Shown: positions 1 to 6,748 of the stretch, piece by piece | How positions within the stretch are numbered: position 1 is the first letter of the stretch | Layout of the letters: each line of letters begins with the position of its first letter | NCBI GenBank assembly: GCA_024277475.1 | Contig: JAJRVC010000079.1 | Coordinates: forward strand, 1-11,510 | DNA from: Deltaproteobacteria bacterium | GTDB taxonomy: Bacteria; Desulfobacterota; Desulfobacteria; Desulfobacterales; JAFDCJ01 | Length of the DNA stretch: 11,510 nucleotides | Direction of reading: 5' to 3' | The notes under the pieces: model-generated | What the model was told of the DNA's origin: nothing | What the model saw: the letters and a program-made list of their open reading frames with translations, nothing else | Database searches by the model: none | Program-made: the position numbers and the translations under genes

Positions 1-3
1 CAT
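1..3 (-). CDS. start codon of a leftward gene lying outside the window
   Basis: Only the ATG of this gene is inside the window (complement of 1-3). The support is a near-perfect Shine-Dalgarno sequence, AGGAGGTGA on the minus strand (9-17), with 7 nt between AGGAGG and ATG. The gene has the same orientation as the DUF2283, stomatin and NfeD genes to its right and lies 283 bp downstream of the DUF2283 stop. Nothing can be said about its product. Confidence 0.6.
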
Positions 4-16
4 TTTTTCACCTCCT

Positions 17-48
17 AAAGTTATATTGATCTGGCCTAATATAACTTT
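17..48 (-). promoter_or_regulatory. 11-bp perfect inverted repeat directly before the Shine-Dalgarno of the edge gene
   Basis: AAAGTTATATT (17-27) and AATATAACTTT (38-48) are perfect reverse complements around a 10-nt loop. On the minus strand the arm ends exactly where the AGGAGGTGA of the edge gene begins. It could be a repressor operator or an mRNA hairpin that modulates ribosome access. A second inverted repeat, TCACTTTC (92-99) with GAAAGTGA (121-128), lies further upstream of the same gene. The rest of 49-286 shows no gene or recognisable element. Confidence 0.45.
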
Positions 49-286
49 TAGAACGTGAAATGTCCAGCCATAATATTTATAATTTTATCAGTCACTTTCG
101 ATTGCTTAAAGTGCCACCTTGAAAGTGATGGGCATCTGTGGGTTATATGCCAGACATAACCGGGTATATAATGTCTTTTTGCTCGAGCCATTTTTTGATC
201 AATTCTCTTAACAGGGCAGTTTTAGGGGGAAAACTGGTCGATTAAGGCCGTTTTAGACACGGGTTTAGGCCATTTTATCTGCAATG

Positions 287-487
287 TCAATTGCTTAGTA
301 TGGCCCGACCCCAGCTGTGACGACCCCAGCTGTCCCAGCTGTTCTCAGCTATAGTCATGCTGACAATGTTGCCTTTTTCATCAACGTCAATATAGATATT
401 CTCACTTATTTCTTTAGTCTCATGGACGGCCTTGTCTGTGAATTCTATGTGAGCAGTATCCGTGTCTGAAAAATATTTCATTCTCAT
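287..487 (-). CDS. DUF2283 family small protein
   Basis: A 66-residue protein with the DUF2283 pattern: KYFSDTDTAHIEF, then HETKEISENIYIDVDEKGNIVSMTI. These correspond to the family's 'D.eaDalyi.l', 'E..e...ivlD.de.g.ivgieI' layout. The function of the family is unknown; members are often encoded beside small toxin-like or DUF4258 genes. The start is the ATG at 487, preceded by AAGGGGGT on the minus strand; a second in-frame ATG two codons later is possible. The gene lies 33 bp downstream of the stomatin stop and may be cotranscribed with it. The odd part is the C-terminus: after the expected end of the fold the protein carries SWDSWGRHSWGRAILSN, encoded by a local tandem repeat with CAGCTG cores (about 308-350). 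The tail is probably repeat expansion, not part of the family fold. Confidence 0.75.
   Translation of the reverse strand: MRMKYFSDTDTAHIEFTDKAVHETKEISENIYIDVDEKGNIVSMTIAENSWDSWGRHSWGRAILSN
308..350. repeat. local tandem repeat with CCAGCTGT cores at the 3' end of the DUF2283 gene
   Basis: CCAGCTGT occurs at 311-318, 326-333 and 335-342, followed by a degenerate CTCAGCT at 344-350. Two copies share the longer unit GACCCCAGCTGT. Each core contains the palindrome CAGCTG. The repeat is read in frame as SW-containing units of the DUF2283 tail. Confidence 0.8.
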
Positions 488-520
488 ATTTTATACCCCC
501 TTGCGGTGAAATCAAATTTT

Positions 521-1375
521 CTATTTACCAGCAGCGCTGATAATCCCTCTGACAGCGGCCGGGATATCCGCGGGGAAGATGATGACCTTTGAGTTTTGCG
601 ACCCGGATAAATTTTTAAGGGCTTCAATATACTTTTCGCCGAGTAAGAACATGACAGGTAGTTCATTGTTTTCAATGGCAGCAGTTACTTTTTGTATGGC
701 TCGCTGGCTGGCCTCCGCCAAGACCACTTTTGCCTGAGCATCGCGCTTTGAGGCCTCCAGGCGGCCTTCGGCTTCAAGGATTGCAGCCGCTTTTTCGCCA
801 CCGGCACGGGTTACTGTTGCGCGGCGCTCTCTTTCAGCAGCCGCCTGCTCTTCCATGGCTTTCTGCATGGTCTCGGAAGGATTAATATCCTGGATTTCGA
901 CGGTTTTTATCGTGATGCCCCAGTCAGCGATGTCATCGGAAATCGCCGCCTTTAATTTTGCCTTGATTTCATCTCTTGAAGACAGGGCGTCGTCCAGGTC
1001 CATTTCGCCGATGATTGAACGCAGAGAGGTCTGTACAAGGGTTTGAATAGCAAGACGATAATCCTCGACACCGTAGACGGATTTTTCCGGGGAAATGATA
1101 TTTATATAAGCCACTGCATTGGCAATGATGACGGCATTGTCTCTAGTGATCACCTCCTGGGATGGAATATCCAATACAATGTCCTTGGTGGTTACTTTGC
1201 TTGCAACTCGATCAATATAGGGCAAGATGATATTCAATCCCGGGCCCAGGGTCCGGTGGAATTTTCCGAGTCTCTGGACAACTTGCTTACTCCCCTGGGG
1301 GACAATCCTGACACCCAGGGATATGGTTACCAAAACCAAAATGACGAAAACCACAACAACGATTAATCCTTCCAT
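521..1375 (-). CDS. qmcA: paraslipin/stomatin-like SPFH membrane protein (QmcA type)
   Basis: A 284-residue SPFH protein. An N-terminal membrane anchor (about residues 3-24, a Val/Ile/Leu run) is followed by VRIVPQGSKQVVQRLGKFHRTLGPGLNIILPYID, the hallmark entry into the SPFH (prohibitin homology) domain. That domain continues to about residue 180 (QEVITRDNAV, VEIQDINPSETMQKAMEEQAAAERERRA). An Ala/Glu-rich coiled-coil stretch (about 170-235) and a short C-terminal segment, SKVIIFPADIP, complete the family pattern; the length is close to that of QmcA-type paraslipins. These proteins oligomerise on the inner membrane and are linked to membrane microdomains and protein quality control. The start has AGGAG 8 nt upstream. 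The nfeD-like gene lies 129 bp upstream in the same direction, the known stomatin/NfeD pairing. The gap between them holds a short repeat. Confidence 0.92.
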   Translation of the reverse strand: MEGLIVVVVFVILVLVTISLGVRIVPQGSKQVVQRLGKFHRTLGPGLNIILPYIDRVASKVTTKDIVLDIPSQEVITRDNAVIIANAVAYINIISPEKSVYGVEDYRLAIQTLVQTSLRSIIGEMDLDDALSSRDEIKAKLKAAISDDIADWGITIKTVEIQDINPSETMQKAMEEQAAAERERRATVTRAGGEKAAAILEAEGRLEASKRDAQAKVVLAEASQRAIQKVTAAIENNELPVMFLLGEKYIEALKNLSGSQNSKVIIFPADIPAAVRGIISAAGK

Positions 1376-1461
1376 GGAATCTTCTCCTTGTTTAAATTTG
1401 GGTGTTAGACCTACTTTACAACTTTATCGGGGCATTATTTATAGCAAAGAAAAAACTAAAA

Positions 1462-1490
1462 CTCTGTGCTCTCAGTGGCTCTGCGGTGAA
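1462..1490. repeat. short-period repeat, CTCTGTG / CTCTGCGGTGAA type
   Basis: Units CTCTGTGCT, CTCAGTGG and CTCTGCGGT follow one another between the nfeD and stomatin genes. A fragment of the same end (TTGCGGTGAAA) is at 501-511, just after the stomatin gene, and a related GTCTGCGGTGAAA is at about 9391-9403. The unit length is 8-9 bp and imperfect. Confidence 0.55.
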
Positions 1491-1504
1491 AAATCAGGTT
1501 ATGC

Positions 1505-1966
1505 TCAATCTGATCCTCGCCTCTCAACAATGAGGGTATTGCCGGATATATCCCTGACAACCACACGGTCACCGGCAGCAAGTTTTTGATCACAAATAAA
1601 TGGCCATTCATCCGTTCCTAAAAGAGGGGTTATAAAACGAACAATGCCGCGGTTTTCCTGCTCTGGAACCCTGAGGACCTGGCCGGTTTCGCCCAAGATA
1701 GCTTCCCTGGAAATTCCGGCTTTGGTGCGATCGACCATCAACGGCTTGATAAACCTGAACCAAAGAAAAGTGAGGATGCAGGAGGCAATGGCCCAAAAAA
1801 ATAATTGCCAGCTTATCGCCAGATCCGGAAGCATCAAAAGAACGCCTGCCACCAGGATTGCGCTCAGACCGAACCAGAGGATGGTGAAACTAGGCATAAA
1901 TAGCTCGGCAATAATGAGGGCCATTCCAAATACCAACCAGTACCAGTAGAGCAGTTTAAATTCCAT
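1505..1966 (-). CDS. NfeD family membrane protein, short form
   Basis: About 153 residues: three hydrophobic segments (roughly residues 4-23, 27-45 and 51-70), a charged linker, and a soluble C-terminal part with GETGQVLRVPEQENRGIVRF and AAGDRVVVRDISGNTLIVE. The latter matches the OB-fold of NfeD. This is the short NfeD type without the ClpP-like protease domain. It partners the stomatin gene directly downstream; NfeD proteins bind SPFH oligomers in the membrane. A longer frame opens with TTG at 1984, but that TTG overlaps the likely ribosome binding site. GGAAAGAGG on the minus strand (about 1974-1982) is 7 nt before the ATG at 1966, so that ATG is chosen. Short-period repeats lie just upstream (1987-2068), so the promoter is probably beyond them; I could not identify it. 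Confidence 0.88.
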   Translation of the reverse strand: MEFKLLYWYWLVFGMALIIAELFMPSFTILWFGLSAILVAGVLLMLPDLAISWQLFFWAIASCILTFLWFRFIKPLMVDRTKAGISREAILGETGQVLRVPEQENRGIVRFITPLLGTDEWPFICDQKLAAGDRVVVRDISGNTLIVERRGSD

Positions 1967-1986
1967 TTCATAGCCTCTTTCCAAAT

Positions 1987-2004
1987 AATCCTGTTAATCC
2001 TGTC
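1987..2004 (+). repeat. 9-bp period repeat, AATCCTGTC family
   Basis: Two units, AATCCTGTT and AATCCTGTC, directly upstream of the nfeD ribosome binding site. The same family recurs at 6714-6731, 7536-7562, 9203-9229 (inverted), 9457-9483 (inverted) and 9569-9595. Confidence 0.8.
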
Positions 2005-2026
2005 TATACTGAATATTAAAAATGAT

Positions 2027-2068
2027 GAACATCGAACGTCCAACGCTGAACATCGAATACTGAAGTCC
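2027..2068. repeat. 7-bp period repeat, GAACATC family
   Basis: Six heptamers in exact phase: GAACATC, GAACGTC, CAACGCT, GAACATC, GAATACT, GAAGTCC. The family is unrelated in sequence to the 9-bp repeat 23 bp away. It lies in the 289-bp gap between the lyase-like gene and nfeD. The rest of that gap (2069-2255) is AT-rich and shows no gene and no clear terminator. Confidence 0.75.
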
Positions 2069-2255
2069 CTTCGCTCCGCAATTTGATTTCATATTTTTCA
2101 GCAAACCTGCGACAGCCTTCCATCGTAAAAACATCTTAGCGATTATAACCTATTGTAATTATTAAGTGTGAAATTATTTTTTGGGTGTTTTTTGTACCTT
2201 TTTGTGGCGACATCAACCATGAACCCCGACCCTCGAAACCCCTGAACTGTTACCG

Positions 2256-3704
2256 CTATTCTCTCTCCGGCACCATCATGTTATTCAGATACTCGGTCAG
2301 CATAAATTCGGAAACATCATAAGGCAGGACCTCAAGCAGCATATTGACTTTTTCCATGGTCTCCGGAGCTTCGGTACCGGTCACGCCGGCCATTTCCACC
2401 AGCTTAAAAAACGTTTCGTCATCATATTTAAGGGAGAGTTTTTTGAGCTCAGTTTGCAGATCACGCGTCTTTTGATCGATTGGCTGCTGCTTTATTTCGG
2501 AAACGGTCTCTTCGAAAGCTTTTAGGAATGCTTCGGCCCGTGATACGGTTGCACGCGTCAATGAAATATGCAAATTTGAGGGTGAATTTTCCCGTGCAAA
2601 CTGGGGCTGCAGATACCACCCTTTTTTCTTCATCGCATCTGCCAGATGGTAAACATCGATCTTTTCGGTCGTGGATGTCAAGGCAAACATACACATGTCC
2701 GGTTTGCCTAAAACCCGCAGTCCGTCAATGCCGTTTACGCCGTCAACCAATTTTTTGGTGGCGGCCATGACTTCCGTCACAATTTCCATGTAACCTTCAT
2801 CTCCCATATAGTTTAAGACCGCCCAGGCAGCAGCCATGGGGCCTCCGGTTTTACTGCTGGTAACCGCGGGATTAATTACGGTATAACCGGTCCAGCGCGA
2901 GCATGCCCAGAATTGATATTTTCGAAGTTCTTTGTTTTTGTATAAAATGATCGAAGCGCCTTTGGCGGCATAACCGTATTTGTGGAGATCCACCGATAAA
3001 GAGGTCACACCGGGCACGTTCATATTAAAGTCCGGTACATCATGACCCAGTTTGCGCATGTAAGAAAGATGGATACCGCCGACACAGGCATCCACGTGGC
3101 ACAACAAGTTCTTTTCCCGTGCAAGGGCTGCGATTTGCGGAATCGGGTCCACGACGCCATGGGCGTAGCCGGGAGCCGAGCCGACCAGCAATATCGTATT
3201 CTCGGTGACGGCAGCGCGCATGGCATCGATATCGGCCCGATAGGTATCGTCATGGACCGGTGTCACCACAGGTTTTACACCCAGGTAGTGACATGCTTTG
3301 AAAAGAGACGCATGGGCGGTGATGGGCAAAACCAATTCCGGCTCTTTGATTTGCGGTTTGACGGCTCGCGAGTAGTCCCGGGCTGTTTTCACAGCCAGGA
3401 TCAGGCTTTCAGTGCCGCCGGTGGTAAAATTGCCGACGACTTCGTGGTCGCAATCCAGCAGACCGGCGGTCATTGCCACGACTTCATTTTCCAACCGCAA
3501 CAGGCTCGGAAACGACAACGGGTCAAGACCATTTTCGGTTAGATACAGGGTGTAGGCATCGTTGATGACATCATGGGCTTTTTCCCCGGGATCGTAGATA
3601 TAGCCCAAAACCCTGCCGGACTTCCAGTCCAGGTCTTTGTCTTTATAGCCTGCTAGAGTCTTAAAAATTTCGTCTCTCGGCAACCCTTTCGGTGGTATTC
3701 TCAT
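2256..3704 (-). CDS. PLP-dependent group II decarboxylase family enzyme, sphingosine-1-phosphate lyase-like
   Basis: A 482-residue fold-type I PLP enzyme. Visible landmarks are GNFTTGGTESLILAVKTAR (91-109, phosphate-binding turn), H131 in TAHASLFKACH (stacks on the cofactor), HVDACVGG (203-210, with D205 for the pyridine nitrogen) and TSLSVDLHKYGYAAKGAS (234-251) with K242 as the Schiff-base lysine. The DLHKYGYAxKG context and the length are closer to sphingosine-1-phosphate lyases than to ordinary amino acid decarboxylases. Lyases of this kind cleave phosphorylated long-chain bases to phosphoethanolamine and a fatty aldehyde. The real substrate cannot be read from sequence; an amino acid decarboxylase activity remains possible. 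The start has GAGGGAG 6 nt upstream. The gene lies 205 bp downstream of the AOR-family gene in the same direction, which suggests linked aldehyde metabolism. Confidence 0.85.
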   Translation of the reverse strand: MRIPPKGLPRDEIFKTLAGYKDKDLDWKSGRVLGYIYDPGEKAHDVINDAYTLYLTENGLDPLSFPSLLRLENEVVAMTAGLLDCDHEVVGNFTTGGTESLILAVKTARDYSRAVKPQIKEPELVLPITAHASLFKACHYLGVKPVVTPVHDDTYRADIDAMRAAVTENTILLVGSAPGYAHGVVDPIPQIAALAREKNLLCHVDACVGGIHLSYMRKLGHDVPDFNMNVPGVTSLSVDLHKYGYAAKGASIILYKNKELRKYQFWACSRWTGYTVINPAVTSSKTGGPMAAAWAVLNYMGDEGYMEIVTEVMAATKKLVDGVNGIDGLRVLGKPDMCMFALTSTTEKIDVYHLADAMKKKGWYLQPQFARENSPSNLHISLTRATVSRAEAFLKAFEETVSEIKQQPIDQKTRDLQTELKKLSLKYDDETFFKLVEMAGVTGTEAPETMEKVNMLLEVLPYDVSEFMLTEYLNNMMVPERE

Positions 3705-3739
3705 TTGAATCTCCCTCTTTAGAATTTTATGGTAATATA

Positions 3740-3774
3740 GGTTGACGGTTTAACGTTCACAGTTCCCAGTTAAA
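3740..3774. repeat. 7-bp period repeat, GGTTGAC/AGTTCCC family
   Basis: Five heptamers in phase between the AOR-family gene and the lyase-like gene: GGTTGAC, GGTTTAA, CGTTCAC, AGTTCCC, AGTTAAA. This is another family with a 7-bp unit, different in sequence from 2027-2068. Confidence 0.55.
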
Positions 3775-3909
3775 ATGCCCTGCCGGGTCTCTATCAAACG
3801 AATTGTGCGCCAATAGGGTCGGATCCCTGTTTTACCCAACAGCTTCTTTTCCGATTAAACCGGCCGCTTTTCAGGCCGACGGCGGGGCTGAGACCTGGAC
3901 ACGATCACT

Positions 3910-5886
3910 TTATGTGTTGATAATTTTGTCGCACAGCCCGGCAATTCCCAGTTCCTTCATTTTTTCCGCAGTGGGTCCGCCGGTATCCAGGTCCCAGCCC
4001 ACGATCTCGAAAAATTCTTTCATCAACCCTTCCATATCCACCGTGACACCTTTGAGAGGACCTTTTGTCAACGGTGTTTTCCCCAGCGCCCGTTCACTGA
4101 GCTTGTGGTCTTCGGGTTTAATTCCTTCACGGACATTAAATGCTTTGCGCAGACTGAGGATGCGTTCACCGGTTTTAAAATATTCATCCGGTGTGAGATC
4201 CCATCCGGTCACGGCATTGAGCCATGCCACCACCGGCAGGGTGCTGGTGATGGCACCGAAGAAGCACATGCCGGCGCTGTTGACCAGTTGCATGAAGTAG
4301 GTCCCGGCGGTGTAACCCCGGATTTTTCTGGGTTCTTTTCCCCGGGCCTGGTTGATCATCCGCTTTGCTTCCGGAAACATCTTTGCAACGCTGTAGAGAT
4401 CCGTATACTGGTAGCTGGAGATGGAGTGTCGTCCAGGTGTGGGTTCACACTGATAGGCAATCGCAAAGCCCGGATCCAGGCGGGAATCGTGCATCGGCAG
4501 TTCCTGCCCGCCGGCGTGTATGGCAAATTTTTCGGCGCCGTGGCCGATCTTTTCAGCAGCGCGTTTGACACCATCGGCCAGGATATCGCCCAGACCTTCA
4601 CGTTTGATGATCATTTCGGTGAGCTTGATGATTTCTTGCGATTTACCCCAGCCAAGCTTCAAGCCGCCGGTGGCAGAGCCATCGATGATGCCGTTTTCAA
4701 AACACTCGGTGGCAAAGGCCACCGCAGCCCCGGTGGAGATGGTGTCGATAGCGGCCCGGTTGCACATCTCGTTGAGCTCGATGATGGCGTCCAGATTATC
4801 GTGCAGCAGCAGTCCGCCGAAGGAACCCAGGGTTTCATATTCGGGTTTGTGACCCTGGGTTCCACGGTAGCGTCCCTTCTTGATATCAATAATGCCGCCG
4901 CAGGCCAGCGGACAGCTCTGGCAGGCATATTTGCGCTGCTGGTTTTTGATGACACGTTCACCGGAGTTTTTGGCTGCACTGTCCACGGAATAATCCGTAA
5001 TGCCGACACCGGTCCAGTTTTTAATCGGCATATCACCGACCATGGCTGAATAGACTGTCAGACCGGGTGTGCCATATCGTCGATAGATTTCCCGGACCAG
5101 GGAGGCCTGGGCAGGCACGGCAATAGCGGTCCGGGCGATCATTTGACTGATAAAGCGCATAAATTTTACGGTCAGACGATCCGGCAGTTTGGATTTTTTA
5201 TACTCGGCTAAAAATTTCCGGTTAATCTCTTTGACTTCACCCGGACGGGCAACCGGAATCTCATGCTTTCCGCGAAATGCGATCGCCTTTAACTTTTTGC
5301 TGCCCATCACGGCTCCCAGGCCGGAGCGGGCCGCTATGCGCCCCTTGTCGGTGGCAATACCGGAGATCAGCGAGCACTTCTCACCGCTTTCGCCGATGCA
5401 GGCCACTTGGACCTTTTGATCGTCGAGTTCTTCCCTGATGGCTGTTTCAGTATCGATAACATCTTTGCCCCATAAGGCAGCGGCGTCTTTGAATTCAATG
5501 TTTTCTCCGTCCAACCGGAGCCATACGGGTTTTTGCGCCGTACCGGTAATGAAGACGGCATCATATCCGGTGCGCTTGATTTCCCGGGAAAGGTAGCCGC
5601 CGGCATTGGCGTCGCCCCACCCACCGGTTAACGGAGACTTTCCCACCACCATAAATCGACCGGAAAAAAGGGCGCCGCTGCCGGTCGCCAGACCCGGGCA
5701 GAATCCCAGATAGGCCTGGGGTGAAAGCGGATTCACCCCCGGTTTCTGCCTTTCCATGATTACCGCGGCGCCGAGGCCGTATCCGCCAAGAAATTTCCGA
5801 TAGAACGCCTCGCCGGGCTCGACCACTTCGGTGGTTTTGCTGCTCAAGTCAACAATACAGTACTTACCGGTATATCCTCCGGCCAT
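3910..5886 (-). CDS. aldehyde:ferredoxin oxidoreductase family tungsten/molybdenum enzyme
   Basis: A 658-residue protein with the whole AOR layout: an N-terminal AOR domain opening with GGYTGKYCIVDLSSKTTEV and continuing through LATGSGALFSGRFMVVGKSPLTGGWGDANAGG (66-97) and GRIAARSGLGAVMGSKKLKAIA (182-203); a C-x2-C-x3-C iron-sulfur motif (C322, C325, C329) with a probable fourth ligand C541 in NSAGMC; and the cofactor segment HAGGQELPMHDSRLDPGF (457-474). Such cytoplasmic enzymes oxidise aldehydes to acids with ferredoxin, or reduce acids, using a tungsten bis-pterin. The two pterin-contact motifs written DxxGL(D/C) in the Pyrococcus enzyme appear here as NRAAID (376-381) and NSAGMC (536-541), with Asn at the Asp position. 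The length is nearer the larger family members than the roughly 605-residue archaeal enzyme. The start is supported by AGGAGG 6 nt upstream. No ferredoxin or pterin gene is adjacent; the lyase-like gene follows. The substrate is unknown. Confidence 0.93.
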   Translation of the reverse strand: MAGGYTGKYCIVDLSSKTTEVVEPGEAFYRKFLGGYGLGAAVIMERQKPGVNPLSPQAYLGFCPGLATGSGALFSGRFMVVGKSPLTGGWGDANAGGYLSREIKRTGYDAVFITGTAQKPVWLRLDGENIEFKDAAALWGKDVIDTETAIREELDDQKVQVACIGESGEKCSLISGIATDKGRIAARSGLGAVMGSKKLKAIAFRGKHEIPVARPGEVKEINRKFLAEYKKSKLPDRLTVKFMRFISQMIARTAIAVPAQASLVREIYRRYGTPGLTVYSAMVGDMPIKNWTGVGITDYSVDSAAKNSGERVIKNQQRKYACQSCPLACGGIIDIKKGRYRGTQGHKPEYETLGSFGGLLLHDNLDAIIELNEMCNRAAIDTISTGAAVAFATECFENGIIDGSATGGLKLGWGKSQEIIKLTEMIIKREGLGDILADGVKRAAEKIGHGAEKFAIHAGGQELPMHDSRLDPGFAIAYQCEPTPGRHSISSYQYTDLYSVAKMFPEAKRMINQARGKEPRKIRGYTAGTYFMQLVNSAGMCFFGAITSTLPVVAWLNAVTGWDLTPDEYFKTGERILSLRKAFNVREGIKPEDHKLSERALGKTPLTKGPLKGVTVDMEGLMKEFFEIVGWDLDTGGPTAEKMKELGIAGLCDKIINT

Positions 5887-6063
5887 GTTATACCTCCTAA
5901 AAAAAATGATAGAATGCCTGACCTTGACACTTAATATTCAATCTAACATCGGAATCCTGGTCCTCCGGGCCTCCGGCTCGTAAGGGTACGATCCTACGCC
6001 TCGGAGAGCCAGTCGAAGATCCCGCCGTCGGGGGTCAGAAATAACCGGCTCTGCCTTGAAAAT

Positions 6064-6204
6064 AATACAAAGTGTGGAGTGATCTAAAGTTAATGTATCA
6101 CTTCGCTCTGTCGTTTATAAAAAAGATAGAATTCCTTAACCTGTCGAGAGCCTCTTGGCCGAACGGCTTTAGGCACTTTAGTTCACTTTAGCTCATTTTA
6201 GGCA
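6064..6204 (+). repeat. dispersed composite repeat, copy A
   Basis: It matches copy B at 11380-11510. The first 29 bp are identical. The 61 bp at 6079-6139 match 11412-11472 with two mismatches, and the last 38 bp (6167-6204) are identical to 11473-11510. Copy A has about 26 extra bp (6141-6166) where copy B is continuous, and lacks a 17-bp tandem duplication found in B. The right end is a run of CTTTAG-type units (CTTTAGGCA, CTTTAGTTCA, CTTTAGCTCA, TTTTAGGCA; 9-10 bp period). GTGATCTAAAGT (6079-6090) and ACTTTAGTTCAC (6175-6186) are inverted copies with one mismatch, so the element has inverted arms. It shows no coding capacity. Confidence 0.85.
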
Positions 6205-6220
6205 CTCGTATGTAATAAAA

Positions 6221-6269
6221 CCAGCACTCCCTTTCAGGGAGGAGCCAGTGCCGGGCTCTCTGGACCCGG
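6221..6269. other. clustered GC-rich hairpins
   Basis: GCACT (6224-6228) pairs with AGTGC (6247-6251), enclosing the competing stem-loop CTCCCT-TTC-AGGGAG (6227-6241). Next to it CCGGG (6251-6255) pairs with CCCGG (6265-6269). No T-run follows on the plus strand, so this is not a standard terminator. It may be part of a structured repeat or an untranslated leader of the exosortase locus. Confidence 0.4.
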
Positions 6270-6286
6270 GTATCTACTAACTTTCT

Positions 6287-6359
6287 GTCTTCTTCGTGAA
6301 CTTCGGGCCCTTCGTGGTGAAAAAAAATAAAAGGTTTGCGTCAGTCCGCGTGCGTCTGC
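6287..6359 (+). repeat. composite short-period repeat (CTTCGTG units followed by GTCCGCGT units), copy 1
   Basis: It starts with 9-bp CTTCGTGnn units, then a poly-A stretch, then 10-bp units of the GTCCGCGTnn type. It aligns without gaps to 9753-9825: 1 mismatch in the first 44 bp and 7 in the next 29. Both halves keep the same order and spacing in the two copies. Confidence 0.8.
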
Positions 6360-6407
6360 CTGCCCAATGAAATCTTAGTTGCTGTTATTTCATCGGGGCG
6401 GTAAATT

Positions 6408-6419
6408 CGAATCCATTCC
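6408..6419 (+). promoter_or_regulatory. CGAATCCATTCC motif before the deacetylase start
   Basis: CGAATCCATTCC ends 5 nt before the ATG at 6425, where a Shine-Dalgarno sequence would be expected but is absent. Identical copies are at 8494-8505 (before epsI) and 9664-9675; an inverted 11-bp copy is at 9426-9436. Its role is unknown: regulatory site, translation-related element, or part of a dispersed repeat. Confidence 0.45.
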
Positions 6420-6589
6420 CATTAATGATCCCCCCCAAATCTACAAATAAACACATTTTGTTAACCATCGACGTCGAGGACTGGTTCCAGGTGGAAAATT
6501 TCAAACCCTACATACCTTTTTCCTCCTGGCCGGAACGCGAACTGAGAGTCGAACGCAACGTCCACCGACTATTGGACCTGTTTGATGAA

Positions 6590-6748
6590 TCAGAGGTCGG
6601 AGGTCAGTGCTCAGATACTGAAAGATGGAAGGTGAGAAGGGGGTAAGATGGGGGGCGGATTGGGTCGGACCATTTTCTGCCGGAAAATGATCCGGACAAT
6701 AAAAAATCCCAAAGATCCAGTCAATCCTGTCTAAAAAAAACAATTAAA
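6590..6748 (+). repeat. 159-bp in-frame repeat insertion within the deacetylase gene
   Basis: Three modules can be seen: a purine-rich run of about 7-bp units beginning GAGGTCG, GAGGTCA (6594-6655); a hairpin GGACCATTTTC (6667-6677) with GAAAATGATCC (6683-6693), 10 of 11 paired; and a 9-bp AATCCTGTC-family pair, GATCCAGTC and AATCCTGTC (6714-6731). The boundaries come from protein homology (after LFDE, before NGIKSTFF) and are good to a few bases. The length is a multiple of three, but it carries a TAA stop at 6644-6646. Confidence 0.75.

Larger units (their letters stand above)
5887..6424. other. 538-bp divergent intergenic region built of repeats
   Basis: This separates the leftward AOR-family gene from the rightward exosortase locus. 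No coding potential is seen. It contains a GC-rich stretch with imperfect inverted repeats (about 5945-6055), copy A of a dispersed composite repeat (6064-6204), a hairpin cluster (6221-6269), a composite short-period repeat (6287-6359) and a GAATCCATTCC motif (6409-6419). A weak minus-strand promoter candidate for the AOR gene, TTAAGT-17 nt-TATCAT, lies within about 5905-5935, but the match is too poor to list separately. Confidence 0.7.

Noticed and set aside
1505..1984. Longer NfeD starting with TTG at 1984
   Set aside because: The TTG lies at the edge of the GGAAAGAGG that serves as ribosome binding site for the ATG at 1966.
3861..3878. Terminator hairpin downstream of the AOR-family gene (CGGCC/GGCCG)
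   Set aside because: Only a 5-bp stem with an 8-nt loop and no T-run in the minus-strand direction.
4105..5049. Long open frame (314 codons) on the plus strand opposite the AOR-family gene
   Set aside because: It lies wholly antisense to a gene with clear family motifs and shows no recognisable domain; such frames are common opposite GC-biased codons.
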